A stretch of 20,718 bases of DNA from an uncultured Lysobacterales bacterium (lineage in GTDB: Bacteria; Pseudomonadota; Gammaproteobacteria; Xanthomonadales; Xanthomonadaceae): assembly GCA_946886865.1 (NCBI GenBank), contig CAMPJI010000040.1, positions 1-20,718 of the forward strand, read 5' to 3'. Of this stretch, positions 1-10,030 are shown piece after piece. Within the stretch, counting starts at the first letter, position 1. Each line of letters begins with the position of its first letter. The position numbers and the translations under genes are program-made. The notes below the pieces were generated by a model. That model was not told the DNA's origin. It saw only the letters and a list, made by a program, of their open reading frames with translations, and searched no databases.

Positions 1-332
1 GCCTGGCCAACGTCCGCGGCAACCTGCTGCCGATCGTCGACCTCAAGCAGTTCCTGGAGGGCGAGCGCACGGTGCTGCACGAAAGCCAGCGCATCCTGCT
101 CGTGCGCCAGCCCGGCGGCGATGTCGCGGTGCTGATCGACGAGCTTTACGGCCAGCGCAGCTTCAACGAGCAGCACCAGATCCCGGACGACCATCTGGTC
201 GACGAGCAGATCGCGGTCGGCCGCTACACCCACTTCATCGACCGGGCCTACCGCCTGGACGGGCAGCCGTGGGGCATCTTCAGCCTCGAACGGCTGACCC
301 GCACGCCTGAATTCCGCCAGGCCGCGGCCTGA
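1..332 (+). CDS. pilI: PilI, CheW-like adaptor of the Pil-Chp system (5' end missing)
   Basis: The frame is open from the first bases of the window and ends at TGA 330-332, so this is the C-terminal part (about 109 residues) of a protein that begins upstream. Visible CheW-fold signs are [12 protein letters not shown] near the start, typical of the CheW beta-barrel, followed by a hydrophobic stretch [14 protein letters not shown] and a final strand WGIFSLERL. CheW proteins couple a chemoreceptor to a CheA kinase; in the Pil-Chp system PilI is thought to couple PilJ to ChpA at the inner membrane. Assignment as PilI rather than another CheW rests on its position 70 bases before pilJ. A GTG at 72 is only an internal codon. 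The rest of the gene, and any pilG/pilH before it, cannot be seen. Confidence 0.85.
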   Translation, partial: LANVRGNLLPIVDLKQFLEGERTVLHESQRILLVRQPGGDVAVLIDELYGQRSFNEQHQIPDDHLVDEQIAVGRYTHFIDRAYRLDGQPWGIFSLERLTRTPEFRQAAA

Positions 333-402
333 CACGCAACGCCCCAACCTTCGCACCTTCTCCTACTGCCGCAGCACGCATCACACCAGAGGTCGTCGAA
401 CC

Positions 403-2424
403 ATGAGCACTGACATCAACTCCGTCGCCGGCAAGGCCCGCAACCTTGGCGTCAACACCTGGCTGGTGCTGCTGGGCATCGCGGTGCTCGTGTTCGGCCT
501 CAACACCGGCTACGCGACGTGGAAAGCGGCGCGCCTGGGCGGCGCCAGCTCGGCCGCGTCCAACCTGCAGGTGCTGAGCCAGCAGCTCGCCAACCAGGGC
601 CGCGAAGCGGTCGGCGGCGACGCGCAGGCCTTCAACGCCTTCAAGGACACCAAGGCCGAGATCGACGACGACATCGCCTCGCTCAACGGCAACTTCGGCA
701 ACGAGCCGGGCGTATCCGGGCCCATCGGCACCGTTACCGAGACCTGGACGCCGCTGGGCGCCAGCGCCGAGCAGATGATCGCCAGCGAGCGCGCGGTGCT
801 GGGTCTGGCCGACAACGCCAACAGTTTCGCCGGCCAGGTGCCGCAGTTGCAGGCCAACCTCGACGAGCTGGTGCGCGCGATGTCGGCCAGCGGCTCGCCG
901 TCCTCGCAGGTCTACCTGGCCCTGCGCCAGGTGGTGCTGTCGGGCACCATGGCCCGCCGCATCACCGAGATCCAGGCCGGTGGCCCGGCCGCCGCCACCG
1001 CCGGTGACGCGCTGGCCCGCGACGCCGCCGTGTTCGACAACGTGATGACCGGCCTGCGCGAGGGCGATGAGACCCTCGGCGTCACAGCGCTGAGCAACGG
1101 CGGTGCGCTGGCCGCACTGGGCCAGGCCCAGGCCTTGTGGACCGACATGAAGGAAGACCTGGACGCGATCCTGTCGACCTCGCAGAACCTGTTCCGTGCC
1201 CAGGCCGCGGCCGATTCGATCACCGCCGGGTCCGACCAGCTGCTGACCGACAGCCGCCGCCTGTTCGATGCGTTCACCGCGTTCGGCTCGCTGCGCGACA
1301 CCAGCATCCTGGGCAACCTCTGGATTTCGATCATCTCCGGCGCCCTGGCGCTGGTGGCCATCGCCGGCCTGCTGTACTCGCTGAACCGCCAGCAGCAGAA
1401 GCGCTACGAGACCACCAAGGAACTCAACGACCGCAACCAGGAGGCGATCATGCGCCTGCTGGACGAAATGGGCTCGCTCGCGGAAGGCGACCTGACCGTG
1501 AAGGCGACCGTGACCGAGGACATGACCGGCGCGATCGCGGACTCGATCAACTTCGCCGTCGAGCAGCTGCGCAGCCTGGTGCAGACGATCACCGACACCT
1601 CGGTGCAGGTCGCCTCCAGCGCGCAGGAAACGCAGGCCACCGCCATGCACCTGGCCGAGGCCGCCGAGCACCAGGCGCAGGAGATCTCCTCGGCATCGGG
1701 TCGAATCAGCGAAATCGCCGCCAGCATCGACCAGGTCTCGAAGAACTCCGCCGAGTCCGCCGAGGTGGCGCAGCGCTCGGTGCAGATCGCGACCAAGGGC
1801 GCGGGCGTGGTGCGCCAGACGATCCAGGGCATGGACAGCATCCGCGACCAGATCCAGGAAACCTCCAAGCGCATCAAGCGCCTGGGCGAGAGCTCGCAGG
1901 AAATCGGCTCCATCGTTGAACTGATCAACGACATCTCCGAGCAGACCAACATCCTGGCGCTGAACGCAGCCATCCAGGCGGCCTCGGCCGGCGAGGCGGG
2001 CCGCGGGTTCGCGGTCGTGGCCGACGAAGTGCAGCGACTCGCCGAACGCGCGTCCAACGCGACCAAGCGAATCGAGACGCTGGTGCAGACCATTCAGTCC
2101 GATACCAACGAGGCCGTTAGCTCGATGGAGCAGACGACCTCCGAGGTGGTCGCCGGTGCGCGCCTGGCCGAGGACGCCGGTACCGCGCTGGGCGAGATCG
2201 AAAAGGTGTCGTCCGACCTGTCGGGCCTCATCCAGGGCATTTCCACCGCAGCGCAGCAGCAGTCCGGCGCGGCGGCCAACATCACCCAGACGATGAACAC
2301 GATTCAGCAGATCACCTCGCAGACCACGCAGGGCGCCAACCAGACGGCCGAGTCGATCGGCAACCTGGCGCAGCTCGCCGCGGACCTGCGCCGGTCGGTA
2401 GCCGACTTCAAGCTGCCTGCGTAA
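403..2424 (+). CDS. pilJ: PilJ, methyl-accepting chemoreceptor for type IV pilus control
   Basis: 673 residues, close to the usual PilJ length. A hydrophobic segment at about residues 17-35 and a second at 305-327 flank a periplasmic part of about 270 residues; a HAMP-like stretch follows (about 340-385). The cytoplasmic signalling domain is a long coiled coil with its hairpin tip near 505-545, containing [20 protein letters not shown] and then [16 protein letters not shown], the conserved tip that contacts CheW and CheA. The PilJ-type AIQAA replaces the IEAA of most receptors. Two stretches fit the receptor methylation consensus: residues 404-413 ([10 protein letters not shown]) and 614-623 ([10 protein letters not shown]). 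There is no C-terminal pentapeptide tether; the protein ends DFKLPA. AGAGG-like sequence at 388-392 (AGAGG) is a ribosome site 10 bases before the ATG. PilJ is believed to sense pilus status or surface contact and to drive ChpA. Confidence 0.95.
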   Translation: MSTDINSVAGKARNLGVNTWLVLLGIAVLVFGLNTGYATWKAARLGGASSAASNLQVLSQQLANQGREAVGGDAQAFNAFKDTKAEIDDDIASLNGNFGNEPGVSGPIGTVTETWTPLGASAEQMIASERAVLGLADNANSFAGQVPQLQANLDELVRAMSASGSPSSQVYLALRQVVLSGTMARRITEIQAGGPAAATAGDALARDAAVFDNVMTGLREGDETLGVTALSNGGALAALGQAQALWTDMKEDLDAILSTSQNLFRAQAAADSITAGSDQLLTDSRRLFDAFTAFGSLRDTSILGNLWISIISGALALVAIAGLLYSLNRQQQKRYETTKELNDRNQEAIMRLLDEMGSLAEGDLTVKATVTEDMTGAIADSINFAVEQLRSLVQTITDTSVQVASSAQETQATAMHLAEAAEHQAQEISSASGRISEIAASIDQVSKNSAESAEVAQRSVQIATKGAGVVRQTIQGMDSIRDQIQETSKRIKRLGESSQEIGSIVELINDISEQTNILALNAAIQAASAGEAGRGFAVVADEVQRLAERASNATKRIETLVQTIQSDTNEAVSSMEQTTSEVVAGARLAEDAGTALGEIEKVSSDLSGLIQGISTAAQQQSGAAANITQTMNTIQQITSQTTQGANQTAESIGNLAQLAADLRRSVADFKLPA

Positions 2425-2609
2425 GCGGGCAGCCGGTCGCGCCAGGGGCGTTGTGGAAAGCGCGTGTCGCTTTCGATGTCGTGAGTCAGTTCAGTCGGTC
2501 AGTCAGTGGATTCCAGCTCAGTGAATGCTTCTAGTCACTCTTATCGGGCGGTCAAACCGCCGACTGGTACCCCGTTCGACGGGCGGCTGACCGTGCGCGG
2601 GGTGCCGGC
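2425..2609 (+). other. pilJ-chpA spacer with three perfect short hairpins
   Basis: This 185-base spacer has no convincing gene and stands where pilK lies in Pseudomonas. Three perfect stems can be read: GAAAGCG/CGCTTTC (2456-2462 with 2468-2474, 5-base loop), GGCGGT/ACCGCC (2547-2552 with 2556-2561, 3-base loop) and CCCGT/ACGGG (2571-2575 with 2579-2583, 3-base loop). The CCGCC of the second stem could instead pair with GGCGG at 2582-2586, which would break both later stems. Around 2483-2508 the sequence repeats GTCAGT-like units. None of the stems is followed by a T run, so a classical terminator is not supported. A leader or processing site for chpA is possible but is inference. GGGG at 2599-2602 is a weak ribosome site for chpA. 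Confidence 0.4.
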
Positions 2610-5600
2610 ATGACCGTGATGCGCGACGCCATCGACACCACCACGCTCGGCTGGATCAAGCCCGAGCTGGACCAGACCCTGCGGCAGGCGCGCGAGGAGA
2701 TCGAGGCGTACGCCGAGAACCCGGGCGACGCCGAGCGCATGAAGGTCTGCGCCGGCCACCTGCACCAGGTGTGCGGCACGCTGCGGATGGTCGAGCTGTC
2801 GGCGCCGGCGATGGTGGCCGAGGAGATGGAGCGCCTGGCCCTGTCGCTGCACCACGGCGATGCCGAGGAGCGCCGCGACGATGCCTGCGCCGCGCTGATG
2901 CGTGGCGTGGTGCAGCTGCCCGACTACCTGGAGCGCCTGCAGGGCGGTCACCGCGATATCCCGATCGTGCTGCTGCCGCTGCTCAACGAGTTGCGTGCGG
3001 CGCGCGGCGAAGCGGGGCTCAACGAGAGCGTGCTGTTCTCGCCCAACCTCGACCGGCCGTTGCCGCAGGACCTGCCGGCACCCGTCCTCACCGCCGTGGC
3101 GCCGGCGCCGACCTCGCACCTGTCCGATTTCCGTAACGCCCTGTCGCAGTGGCCCGATGGCGAGGCGCCCTCGGATCCGGCCGCCCTCGCGTCCGCGATC
3201 GACGGCCTGCTGGCCGACGTTGCGCTCGAGCCGCTGCGGCGCATGCTGTGGGTGGCGGCCTCGGTGGCCGCTGCGCTGCGCGATGGCGCGATCGAACCGA
3301 CCCGCGCCCTGCGCCAGGCCTTCGGCGGCGTCGAACGCGAAAGCCGCCAGATGCTGGAAGGCGACGACTTCAGCGGCCCGCGCAGCGAGCCGGCGTCCGA
3401 GCCGACCCGCCAGTTGCTGTACCACGCGGCCAACAGCGCCAACCCGCACCCCGCGCTGGCCGGCCTGCGCGACGCCTTCGACCTGGACGCCCAGCGCCCC
3501 AGCGAGTCGGAACTCGAGCACGCCCGCGGCAGCCTGAGCGGCCGCAACCGCGCCCTGCTGGACACCGTGTCGGCGGCGATCAAGGAAGACCTGCTCCGGG
3601 TCAAGGACGCGCTGGACCTGTACCTGCGCACCGGCCAGACCGACATCAACGAACTGCGCCCGCAGGTCGACGCGCTGGGCCGCGTCGGCGATACGCTCGG
3701 CATGATGGGCCTGAGCGTGGCGCGCGGCGTGGTGCTGCAGCAGCGCGACGCGATGCACGAGATCGTCACCGGCCAGCGCGCTGCCGACGAAACCGCGCTG
3801 CTGGACGTGGCCGGTGCACTGCTCTACGTCGATGCCTCGCTGGACGAGCAGGTCGCGCGCCTGGGCCTTCCCGAAGACGCGGCCGACGAAGACCTGCTGG
3901 CCAGCGAATCGCGCAAGGTGCTCGACATCGTCGTGCGCGAGGCCATCGCCAATTTCGGCGATGCCCGCCAGTGCTTCGTCGCCTTCGTGGAAACCAACTG
4001 GGACCACGCGGAACTGGCCGACGTGCCGCGCCTGCTGGATGAAGTGTCCGGTGCGCTGCGCATCCTGGAACTGCCGCGTCCGGCCGAGTACCTGGTGGGC
4101 GTGCGCCGCTACGCCGAGGTCGAACTGATCGGCCGCAAGCGCGTGCCCAACGGGCAGCAGCTCGACACCATGGCCGACGCCCTGGCCAGCGTCGAGTACT
4201 ACCTGGAGGCGCTGCGCGAGCAGCGCCCCAACCGCGAGCGGATCCTCGAGATCGCGCGCCAGAGCCTGGAGTCGCTGGGCTACTGGCCGCTGCCGGGTGA
4301 CACGCAGCACATCCCGACCGGCACGCTGGCCAGCGGTGATGCCACGCCGTCCGCGCTGCAGGACCTGCCGGCGTGGGACGCGCCGACTGCGCCCGCCCAG
4401 GTCGATACCCGGCCCGAAACCGTTGCACGCGAAGCGGTCGAGCCGGCACCTCCGACGGCGCCCGTCGAGGCGGCCACGACGCACGCCGATGCCGCCGTGC
4501 CGGCGCCTGGCGGGTTGTCGGTCCAGGAGGGCGGCTTCGCCCACAGCGATGACATCGATGACGAGATCCGCGAGGTCTTTCTCGAGGAGCTCGAGGAAGA
4601 GATCAACCACCTGGGCGAGCTGCTGCCGCCGTGGCGCGCCGCGCCGGACAATGCCGAACTGCTGCGCCCGATCCGCCGCGTCTTCCACACCCTCAAGGGC
4701 AGTGGACGCCTCGTCGGCGCCAAGGCGCTGGGCGAGTTCAGCTGGAAGGTCGAGAACATGCTCAACCGCGTGCTCGACGGCACGCGGCCGGCCACGCCCG
4801 CGGTCATCGGGGTGGTCGACCATGCGTTCGATACGCTGCCTCAGCTGCATGGCGCCCTGCAGGGCAAGAGTGCGCTGACGGCCGACCTGGCGGGGATCGA
4901 GGCCGTGGCCGACCGCGTCGCGGCCGGCGAAGAAGCCAGCTACCAGCCCACCGCAGCCGCTGCGCCGACGCCCGCCGAAGCGGTCGAACCGGTCGAACCG
5001 GTCGAACCGCAGGCCGACGACGCCGTCGCCGGCGACAGCCCCGAGCGGTCGGAGACGCCGGACGACGCGGGCAGCGAGCCGCACATCGATGACGTGCCGG
5101 GCATCCCGGCCTCTGTGGACCCGGTGTTGCTCGAGATCCTCGATACCGAGGTCACCGGCCACCTGTCCACCATCCAGGACTGGCTGGCCGCCGCCGAGGC
5201 CGCGCCGCATCCGGCCAACGACCGCCTGCAGCGTGCGATCCACACGCTCAACGGCGCGTTCGCGATGACGGAAGTCCCCGTCATTACCGAGATCACCGCG
5301 CCCACCGAGGCCTACGTCAAGCGCCTGCTGGCCGCCGGCACGCCGGCGACCGCCGAGGGTGTGGCCGGGCTGGATGCGGTCAGCACCGCGATCCGCCATA
5401 CCTTGTCCGCGCTGCAGTCCGAGCGCCCGCGCGTGCCGGTGTTCGACGGCCTGGCCGAGCGCATGGCCGCGTTGCGCGACACCCTTCCGGCGCCGCGCCC
5501 GGCCGGCCACGGCATGGATACGGAATCCGAGATGGATGCCGGCGACGTGATCGAGGCGGTCGATACGACGCATCACGAGCCGCTGAGTTCGCTCGACCTG

Positions 5601-8600
5601 AGCGCATTCCTCTCCGATGGCGAAACCGATCCGGCCGAACCGGCCCAGGCCGGTGAAGCGGCCGGTGCCGCGGCGCACGCAGACGATGCCGATGCCGAGC
5701 ATCTGGCGGCCGCGCTGCGACTGGAAGAGCAGGTGCTTGAAGCCGAACGCCTGGAGGCTGAGCGGCTTGATATCGAGCGCGCCGCGGCCGAGAGCGCGCA
5801 CGCCGAGCGCCTGGAGAGCGAGCGCATCGAGCACGAGCGTCTCGAGCACGAGCGGCAGTCTGCCGAGCGGGCCGAAGCCGAACGTATCGCCGCCGAGCAG
5901 GCCGAGGCCGAGCGCCTTGAGGCCGAGCGCCTGGCGCAGGAACGGGCCGAAGCGGAGCGCGCGGAAGCGGCTCGCCTGGAAGCAGAGCAGCAGGCCGCCC
6001 AACAGGCGGAGGCCGAGCGCCTCGAAGCCGAGCGGGTCGAAGCCGAGCGTGCAGAGGCCGAACGCCTTGCTACCGAGCAGGCCGAAGCCGACCGCCTCGC
6101 TGCCGAACAGGCCGAGGCCGAGCGCCTGGCCGAGGAAGAGCGGCTGGAGTACGCGCGTCTTGAAGCCGAGTATGCCGAGGCCGACAGGCTGGCGCGCGAA
6201 CAGGCCGGGTCGGACGATGTCGCGGCCGAAGACGGGTCGACGGACGAGGCTGTTGATGACGCGGGCGCGACCGAAGAGGCGCTGCCGGAGTTCATCCAGG
6301 ACGCGCCCGGGGATGCGCCGCAGGCCGCAGCGCCCGTGCAGGCGACCCCCGAGCCGGCACCACTGGCCGCGTTCGTCCCGGTATCGATTCCGGTGGAGGC
6401 CGATCCGGACGATGCGCTCGACCTGAGCGATCTCGATCCGGAACTGGTGGATATTTTCGTCGAGGAAGGCAGCGACCTGCTCGACCACTCCGACGGCCTG
6501 CTGGCCCAGCTGCGCCAGCATCCGACCGAGCGCGAGCCGCTCGTCGGCCTGCAGCGCGACCTGCATACGCTGAAGGGCGGCGCGCGCATGGCGGGCATCA
6601 TGGCCGTGGGCGAACTCGGCCACGTCATGGAGTCGTTGCTCGAGGCAGTCGTCGACCAGCGTCGCGAACTGGGCCAGGACGGCATTCCCCTGCTGGAGCT
6701 GGGCTTCGACCGGCTGCACGCCATGCTGACCCGCGTCGGCGACCGCCGCGCGATCGCCATGCCCGAGGCGCTGATCGCCGAGTTCGAGGCGCGCTCGCTG
6801 GGCGGCACCACCGTCACCGCGGACCCGGCCAGCGGCGCTTCGGCGCCCCTGCCAACGCCGGTGCGCGAACTCAAGCCGCTGTCGGCGCCCATCGGCGAGG
6901 ACGTGCCGGAGGACGAGGACGACATCGCCATCCGCGCGCCGCAGGAGCAGGTGCGCATCCGCGCCGACCTGCTCGACCGGCTGGTCAACTACGCCGGCGA
7001 GGTCGCCATCTACCGCGCCCGCCTGGAGCAGCAGCTGGGTGCGTTCCGCGGCGCCATTGCCGAAATGGCGGCGACCAACACCCGCATGCGCGACCAGCTG
7101 CGTCGCCTCGAGATCGAAACCGAAGCCCAGATCGTCGCGCGCTACCAGCGCGAAGGCGACAGCGGCGAGCAGGCCTTCGATCCGCTGGAACTGGACCGCT
7201 TCTCCAACCTGCAGCAGCTCTCGCGTGCGCTGTCGGAGTCGGCCGCCGACCAGAACAGCCTGCAGCTGACGCTGGACGATCTGACCCGCCAGTACGAGAC
7301 GCTGCTGTTGCAGCAGTCGCGCGTCAGCTCGGACCTGCAGGAAGGCCTCATGCGCACGCGCATGGTGCCGTTCGATTCGCTGCTGCCGCGCCTGCGCCGC
7401 GTGATCCGCCAGGCCTCCGGCGAACTGGGCAAGCAGGTCCAGCTCAAGCTGGACGGCGCACAGGGCGAACTCGACCGCAACGTGCTGGAGCGCATGACCG
7501 CGCCGCTGGAGCACATGCTCCGCAACTCGGTCGCCCACGGCCTGGAAACGCCCGAGCAGCGCACGCAGGCGGGCAAGGGCGAGGAGGGCGCGATCCGGAT
7601 CGCGGTGCGCCGCGAAGGGTCGGAAGTGGTGCTGGAGGTCGGCGACGACGGCCGAGGCCTGGACCGCGACGCCATCCGCCGCCGCGGCGAGGAGCGCGGG
7701 TTGATCCGCGAGGACGCGATCCTCACCGACCACGACCTCGATGCGCTGATCCTGGAGCCGGGCTTCTCCACCGCCAACGAGGTCAGCCGCCTGGCCGGCC
7801 GTGGCGTGGGCATGGACGTGGTGGCCAGCGAAGTGCGCCAGCTCGGCGGCACGCTGGACATCCAGTCGCGCCCCGGCAAGGGCGTCACGTTCACCCTGCG
7901 CCTGCCGCAGACGCTGGCGGTCACCCAGGCGGTGTTCGTCAAGATCGGCGAGACCACGTTCGCGGTGCCGATCGCGTCGGTGCGCGGCGTCGGCCGCATC
8001 GCCCGCGAAGAGCTCCAGGGCGAGAGCCCGGTCTACAACTACGGTGGCGAGGAGTACGCCGTCCACGACCTGGGCCGCCTGGTCGGCCACGCGCAGGCCA
8101 AGGCCGAAGGCCACCTGCAGATGCCGCTGCTGCTCATCCGCTCGGGTGAGCTGCGCGCGGCGGTCAGTGTCGACCAGGTCATCGGCAACCGCGAAATCGT
8201 GGTCAAGCCGGTCGGCCCGCAGGTGGCATCGGTGCCGGGCATCTTCGGCGCGACCATCATGGGCGACGGCCGCGTGGTCGTGATCCTCGACGTCGCCCCG
8301 CTGGTGCGCCGCCAGGCGGCGCTGCCGCGGGACCAGCTGGGCCTGCAGGCGCCGGTGGTCGAGCAGCGCAAGGTGCCGCTGGTGATGGTGGTCGACGACT
8401 CGGTCACCATGCGCAAGGTCACCGGGCGCGTGCTGGAGCGCCACAACTTCGAGGTCGCCACCGCGAAGGACGGCGTGGATGCACTGGAACGCATGGCCGA
8501 CGTGGTGCCCGACCTGATGCTGCTGGACATCGAGATGCCGCGCATGGACGGCTACGAGCTGGCGACCCACATGAAGGCGGACGCACGCCTGCGCGGCGTG

Positions 8601-8756
8601 CCGATCGTGATGATCACGTCCCGCACCGGCGACAAGCACCGCCAGCGCGCATTCGAGATCGGCGTGGAACGGTATCTCGGCAAGCCGTACCAGGAGCCGG
8701 AACTGATGCGTAACGTATTCGACCTGCTGGGCATCGAGCGTCGCCATGACGGATAA
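2610..8756 (+). CDS. chpA: ChpA (PilL), multi-HPt hybrid CheA-type histidine kinase with receiver domain
   Basis: 2048 residues. The N-terminal ~560 residues are helical FimL/HPt-like modules; the first has [11 protein letters not shown] (H50, H52) and later ones lack a suitable His. Canonical phosphotransfer sites are H693 (HTLKGSGRL) and H1319 (HTLKGGARM); H878 sits in a weakened HTLNGAFAM. Residues 792-800 read VEPVEPVEP, and 1029-1200 form a coiled coil rich in A, E, R and L. The CheA core follows: dimerisation from about 1448 ([17 protein letters not shown]), the RTRMVPF segment, N box with N1639 ([11 protein letters not shown]), G1 with D1679 (GDDGRGLD), G2 at about 1731 (GRGVGMDVV). 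A CheW-like domain spans about 1770-1905, and a C-terminal receiver has VVDDS, D1973 (LLDIEMP) and the KP motif. It should phosphorylate PilG-like receivers to control pilus extension and retraction. P. aeruginosa ChpA is longer and has more HPt domains. Its end overlaps chpB by 11 bases. Confidence 0.95.
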   Translation: MTVMRDAIDTTTLGWIKPELDQTLRQAREEIEAYAENPGDAERMKVCAGHLHQVCGTLRMVELSAPAMVAEEMERLALSLHHGDAEERRDDACAALMRGVVQLPDYLERLQGGHRDIPIVLLPLLNELRAARGEAGLNESVLFSPNLDRPLPQDLPAPVLTAVAPAPTSHLSDFRNALSQWPDGEAPSDPAALASAIDGLLADVALEPLRRMLWVAASVAAALRDGAIEPTRALRQAFGGVERESRQMLEGDDFSGPRSEPASEPTRQLLYHAANSANPHPALAGLRDAFDLDAQRPSESELEHARGSLSGRNRALLDTVSAAIKEDLLRVKDALDLYLRTGQTDINELRPQVDALGRVGDTLGMMGLSVARGVVLQQRDAMHEIVTGQRAADETALLDVAGALLYVDASLDEQVARLGLPEDAADEDLLASESRKVLDIVVREAIANFGDARQCFVAFVETNWDHAELADVPRLLDEVSGALRILELPRPAEYLVGVRRYAEVELIGRKRVPNGQQLDTMADALASVEYYLEALREQRPNRERILEIARQSLESLGYWPLPGDTQHIPTGTLASGDATPSALQDLPAWDAPTAPAQVDTRPETVAREAVEPAPPTAPVEAATTHADAAVPAPGGLSVQEGGFAHSDDIDDEIREVFLEELEEEINHLGELLPPWRAAPDNAELLRPIRRVFHTLKGSGRLVGAKALGEFSWKVENMLNRVLDGTRPATPAVIGVVDHAFDTLPQLHGALQGKSALTADLAGIEAVADRVAAGEEASYQPTAAAAPTPAEAVEPVEPVEPQADDAVAGDSPERSETPDDAGSEPHIDDVPGIPASVDPVLLEILDTEVTGHLSTIQDWLAAAEAAPHPANDRLQRAIHTLNGAFAMTEVPVITEITAPTEAYVKRLLAAGTPATAEGVAGLDAVSTAIRHTLSALQSERPRVPVFDGLAERMAALRDTLPAPRPAGHGMDTESEMDAGDVIEAVDTTHHEPLSSLDLSAFLSDGETDPAEPAQAGEAAGAAAHADDADAEHLAAALRLEEQVLEAERLEAERLDIERAAAESAHAERLESERIEHERLEHERQSAERAEAERIAAEQAEAERLEAERLAQERAEAERAEAARLEAEQQAAQQAEAERLEAERVEAERAEAERLATEQAEADRLAAEQAEAERLAEEERLEYARLEAEYAEADRLAREQAGSDDVAAEDGSTDEAVDDAGATEEALPEFIQDAPGDAPQAAAPVQATPEPAPLAAFVPVSIPVEADPDDALDLSDLDPELVDIFVEEGSDLLDHSDGLLAQLRQHPTEREPLVGLQRDLHTLKGGARMAGIMAVGELGHVMESLLEAVVDQRRELGQDGIPLLELGFDRLHAMLTRVGDRRAIAMPEALIAEFEARSLGGTTVTADPASGASAPLPTPVRELKPLSAPIGEDVPEDEDDIAIRAPQEQVRIRADLLDRLVNYAGEVAIYRARLEQQLGAFRGAIAEMAATNTRMRDQLRRLEIETEAQIVARYQREGDSGEQAFDPLELDRFSNLQQLSRALSESAADQNSLQLTLDDLTRQYETLLLQQSRVSSDLQEGLMRTRMVPFDSLLPRLRRVIRQASGELGKQVQLKLDGAQGELDRNVLERMTAPLEHMLRNSVAHGLETPEQRTQAGKGEEGAIRIAVRREGSEVVLEVGDDGRGLDRDAIRRRGEERGLIREDAILTDHDLDALILEPGFSTANEVSRLAGRGVGMDVVASEVRQLGGTLDIQSRPGKGVTFTLRLPQTLAVTQAVFVKIGETTFAVPIASVRGVGRIAREELQGESPVYNYGGEEYAVHDLGRLVGHAQAKAEGHLQMPLLLIRSGELRAAVSVDQVIGNREIVVKPVGPQVASVPGIFGATIMGDGRVVVILDVAPLVRRQAALPRDQLGLQAPVVEQRKVPLVMVVDDSVTMRKVTGRVLERHNFEVATAKDGVDALERMADVVPDLMLLDIEMPRMDGYELATHMKADARLRGVPIVMITSRTGDKHRQRAFEIGVERYLGKPYQEPELMRNVFDLLGIERRHDG
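4983..5009 (+). repeat. Three tandem copies of a 9-base unit (VEP x3) in chpA
   Basis: GTCGAACCG is present three times without a single change (4983-4991, 4992-5000, 5001-5009) and encodes Val-Glu-Pro three times, residues 792-800 of ChpA. It lies in a Pro/Ala/Glu-rich linker between the H693 and H878 phosphotransfer modules. Exact identity of the copies at DNA level suggests recent slippage, so the copy number may vary between strains. Confidence 0.9.
5694..6209 (+). repeat. Degenerate GCCGAGCGCCTGGAG-type repeat tract coding for a coiled coil in chpA
   Basis: About 515 bases are built from variants of codons for A-E-A-E-R-L and L-E-A-E-R-L, coding for residues 1029-1200 of ChpA. The units differ at synonymous positions (GAG/GAA, GCC/GCG, CTG/CTC/CTT), so this is an older and diverged repeat rather than a fresh expansion. 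Interruptions such as [20 protein letters not shown] break the strict periodicity. The encoded segment has alternating acidic and basic residues at close spacing, as in long coiled coils or stable single helices, and has no Pro or Gly between about 1030 and 1199. Confidence 0.85.
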
Positions 8757-10020
8757 CGCCCGCCGTGTCGCCCTCCTGGCGCGGCCCGGCGTGGCCGCGG
8801 ACCGCCTGCGCGAGATGATCGACGAGGCCGGGGTGCAGCGCGTGCTGCATGCCGATCCGACCCAGCTGGACACGCCCGAACTCATCGCCGCCGAACCGCA
8901 GGTCGTCGTCGTTGCATTGGACCCGGTGACCGAGGACGTGCTCGAACGGTTCGATGCCGTCCTGGGCGATCCGATGATCGACGTGATCTACGAGGAAGCC
9001 GAACTCGCCGCCGCCCGTGAAGGGTGGGATGCCGCGCGCTGGAAGCGTCACCTCGTCGCCAAGCTGCTGGGGCACCGGGACGTGCTGCCGCCGGGCACCG
9101 AGCCCGAAGGTGAGCCAGTGTCCGCCGCGTCGTTCCATACCAGTTTCGACCCCGTCGAGGCGGAGTCGGCCGAGTACGGCGGCTCGCGCGCCGAGGCCAC
9201 GGGCGTGGAGCTGGTCGATTTCGATTTCGCCTTCGGCATGTCGGAGGACAGGGTTGAAGAGCACGATGCCCCGTCGGCGGACGCGCAGGACGCGGACGAA
9301 CCGGCCGCCGAGCCCGCGCCTGCACCCCCCGCGCGGGGTCTGGGGCTGGGCAGCGCCGAACTGAGCCTCGTAGAGGACGATGCCGCGCCGGTCAGCCGTC
9401 CGGCCGTGCCGGGCGATCGCTTCCAGCACGACATGGCGGAACTGGAGCGGCGCATCTCCACCCTCGAACTGGTCGAGGACACGCCGGCGCGCGGCGCCGA
9501 GCAGGCCAACGGCGCGGTGCTGGTGATGGCTGGCATCGGCGGGCCCGATGCGGTCCGCCAGTTCCTGGGTGCGTTGCCCGACGGTTTCCCGCGCCCCGTG
9601 CTGGTGCAGCAGCGCCTGGACGGTGGCCGGCATGACCGCCTGGTGGCGCAGATGCAGCGCGCGACCGCGCTTCCCGTGCGGCTGGCCGAGGCCGGGCACG
9701 CCGCCCTGCCGGGGCACGTGTATGTCCTGCCGACCGAACTCGGCCTGAAACCGGCCAGCGACGGCCTGTCGTTCGTGCAAGGCGGCAGCCTGCTCGACGC
9801 CCTGCCGTCGTCCGACAGCGCGGTGCTGATGCTCAGTGGCAGCGACGCCGGTCTGGTGGATGCGGTGGTCAAACATGGCTGGGCGGGCGCACTGATTGCC
9901 GGGCAGGCGCCGGAGGGCTGTTACGACGCGGCCGCACCGGCCGAACTGGCCGCCCGTGGCGGGCAGACCGGCCAGCCCACCGAACTGGCGTCGCGACTGG
10001 CCGAGCGCTGGCCGGGCTGA
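8746..10020 (+). CDS. chpB: ChpB-like protein: degenerate receiver plus CheB methylesterase-like domain lacking key catalytic residues
   Basis: 424 residues, starting inside the end of chpA (11-base overlap, so probably translationally coupled). Residues 1-115 look like a degraded receiver: VALLARP replaces the acidic pair at the first strand, although VVVVALDPV (D59) resembles the phospho-acceptor strand. Residues 120-225 are an acidic Pro/Ala linker. Residues 255-395 follow the CheB methylesterase domain: [20 protein letters not shown], then [20 protein letters not shown] and [11 protein letters not shown]. In E. coli CheB the nucleophile is Ser in GASTGG and the catalytic His is in TQHMPPG; here the matching residues are Gly263 (MAGIGG) and Gln289 (VQQRLDG). 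The third triad position, Asp, may be D367 but the alignment is unsure there. The fold therefore seems kept while esterase activity is probably lost. It may act as a structural or regulatory partner of ChpA. Confidence 0.8.
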   Translation: MTDNARRVALLARPGVAADRLREMIDEAGVQRVLHADPTQLDTPELIAAEPQVVVVALDPVTEDVLERFDAVLGDPMIDVIYEEAELAAAREGWDAARWKRHLVAKLLGHRDVLPPGTEPEGEPVSAASFHTSFDPVEAESAEYGGSRAEATGVELVDFDFAFGMSEDRVEEHDAPSADAQDADEPAAEPAPAPPARGLGLGSAELSLVEDDAAPVSRPAVPGDRFQHDMAELERRISTLELVEDTPARGAEQANGAVLVMAGIGGPDAVRQFLGALPDGFPRPVLVQQRLDGGRHDRLVAQMQRATALPVRLAEAGHAALPGHVYVLPTELGLKPASDGLSFVQGGSLLDALPSSDSAVLMLSGSDAGLVDAVVKHGWAGALIAGQAPEGCYDAAAPAELAARGGQTGQPTELASRLAERWPG

Positions 10021-10023
10021 GGA
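10019..10023 (+). promoter_or_regulatory. Ribosome binding site that fixes the chpC start
   Basis: GAGGA, overlapping the chpB stop codon (TGA 10018-10020), stands 7 bases before ATG 10031. It supports that start over an upstream in-frame ATG at 9896, which would read a basic, low-complexity extension inside chpB. Confidence 0.7.
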
Positions 10024-10030
10024 AACCGCA

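Noticed and set aside
280..1671. 463-codon open frame on the - strand opposite pilJ
   Set aside because: Low-complexity Gly/Val/Gln/Arg/His product with no motif; it overlaps the well-supported pilJ and part of pilI.
2456..2474. GAAAGCG/CGCTTTC hairpin as a terminator of pilJ
   Set aside because: The T residues are within the stem and no T run follows it, so termination is not shown; kept only as a possible leader structure.
5694..6209. Repeat tract considered as a CRISPR or other array
   Set aside because: The units are irregular, in frame, without spacers, and encode a charged helix within chpA.
2541..8885. A very long open frame (over 2000 codons) on the - strand opposite chpA
   Set aside because: It mirrors chpA across nearly its whole length. 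Its product is rich in Arg, His, Gln, Gly and Leu with no domain motif, as expected from the complement of high-GC codons. chpA on the + strand has clear kinase motifs throughout.
9896..10030. Upstream start giving a 241-residue ChpC
   Set aside because: The extra 45 residues are basic, unlike CheW, and lie inside chpB; the ATG at 10031 has a good ribosome site.
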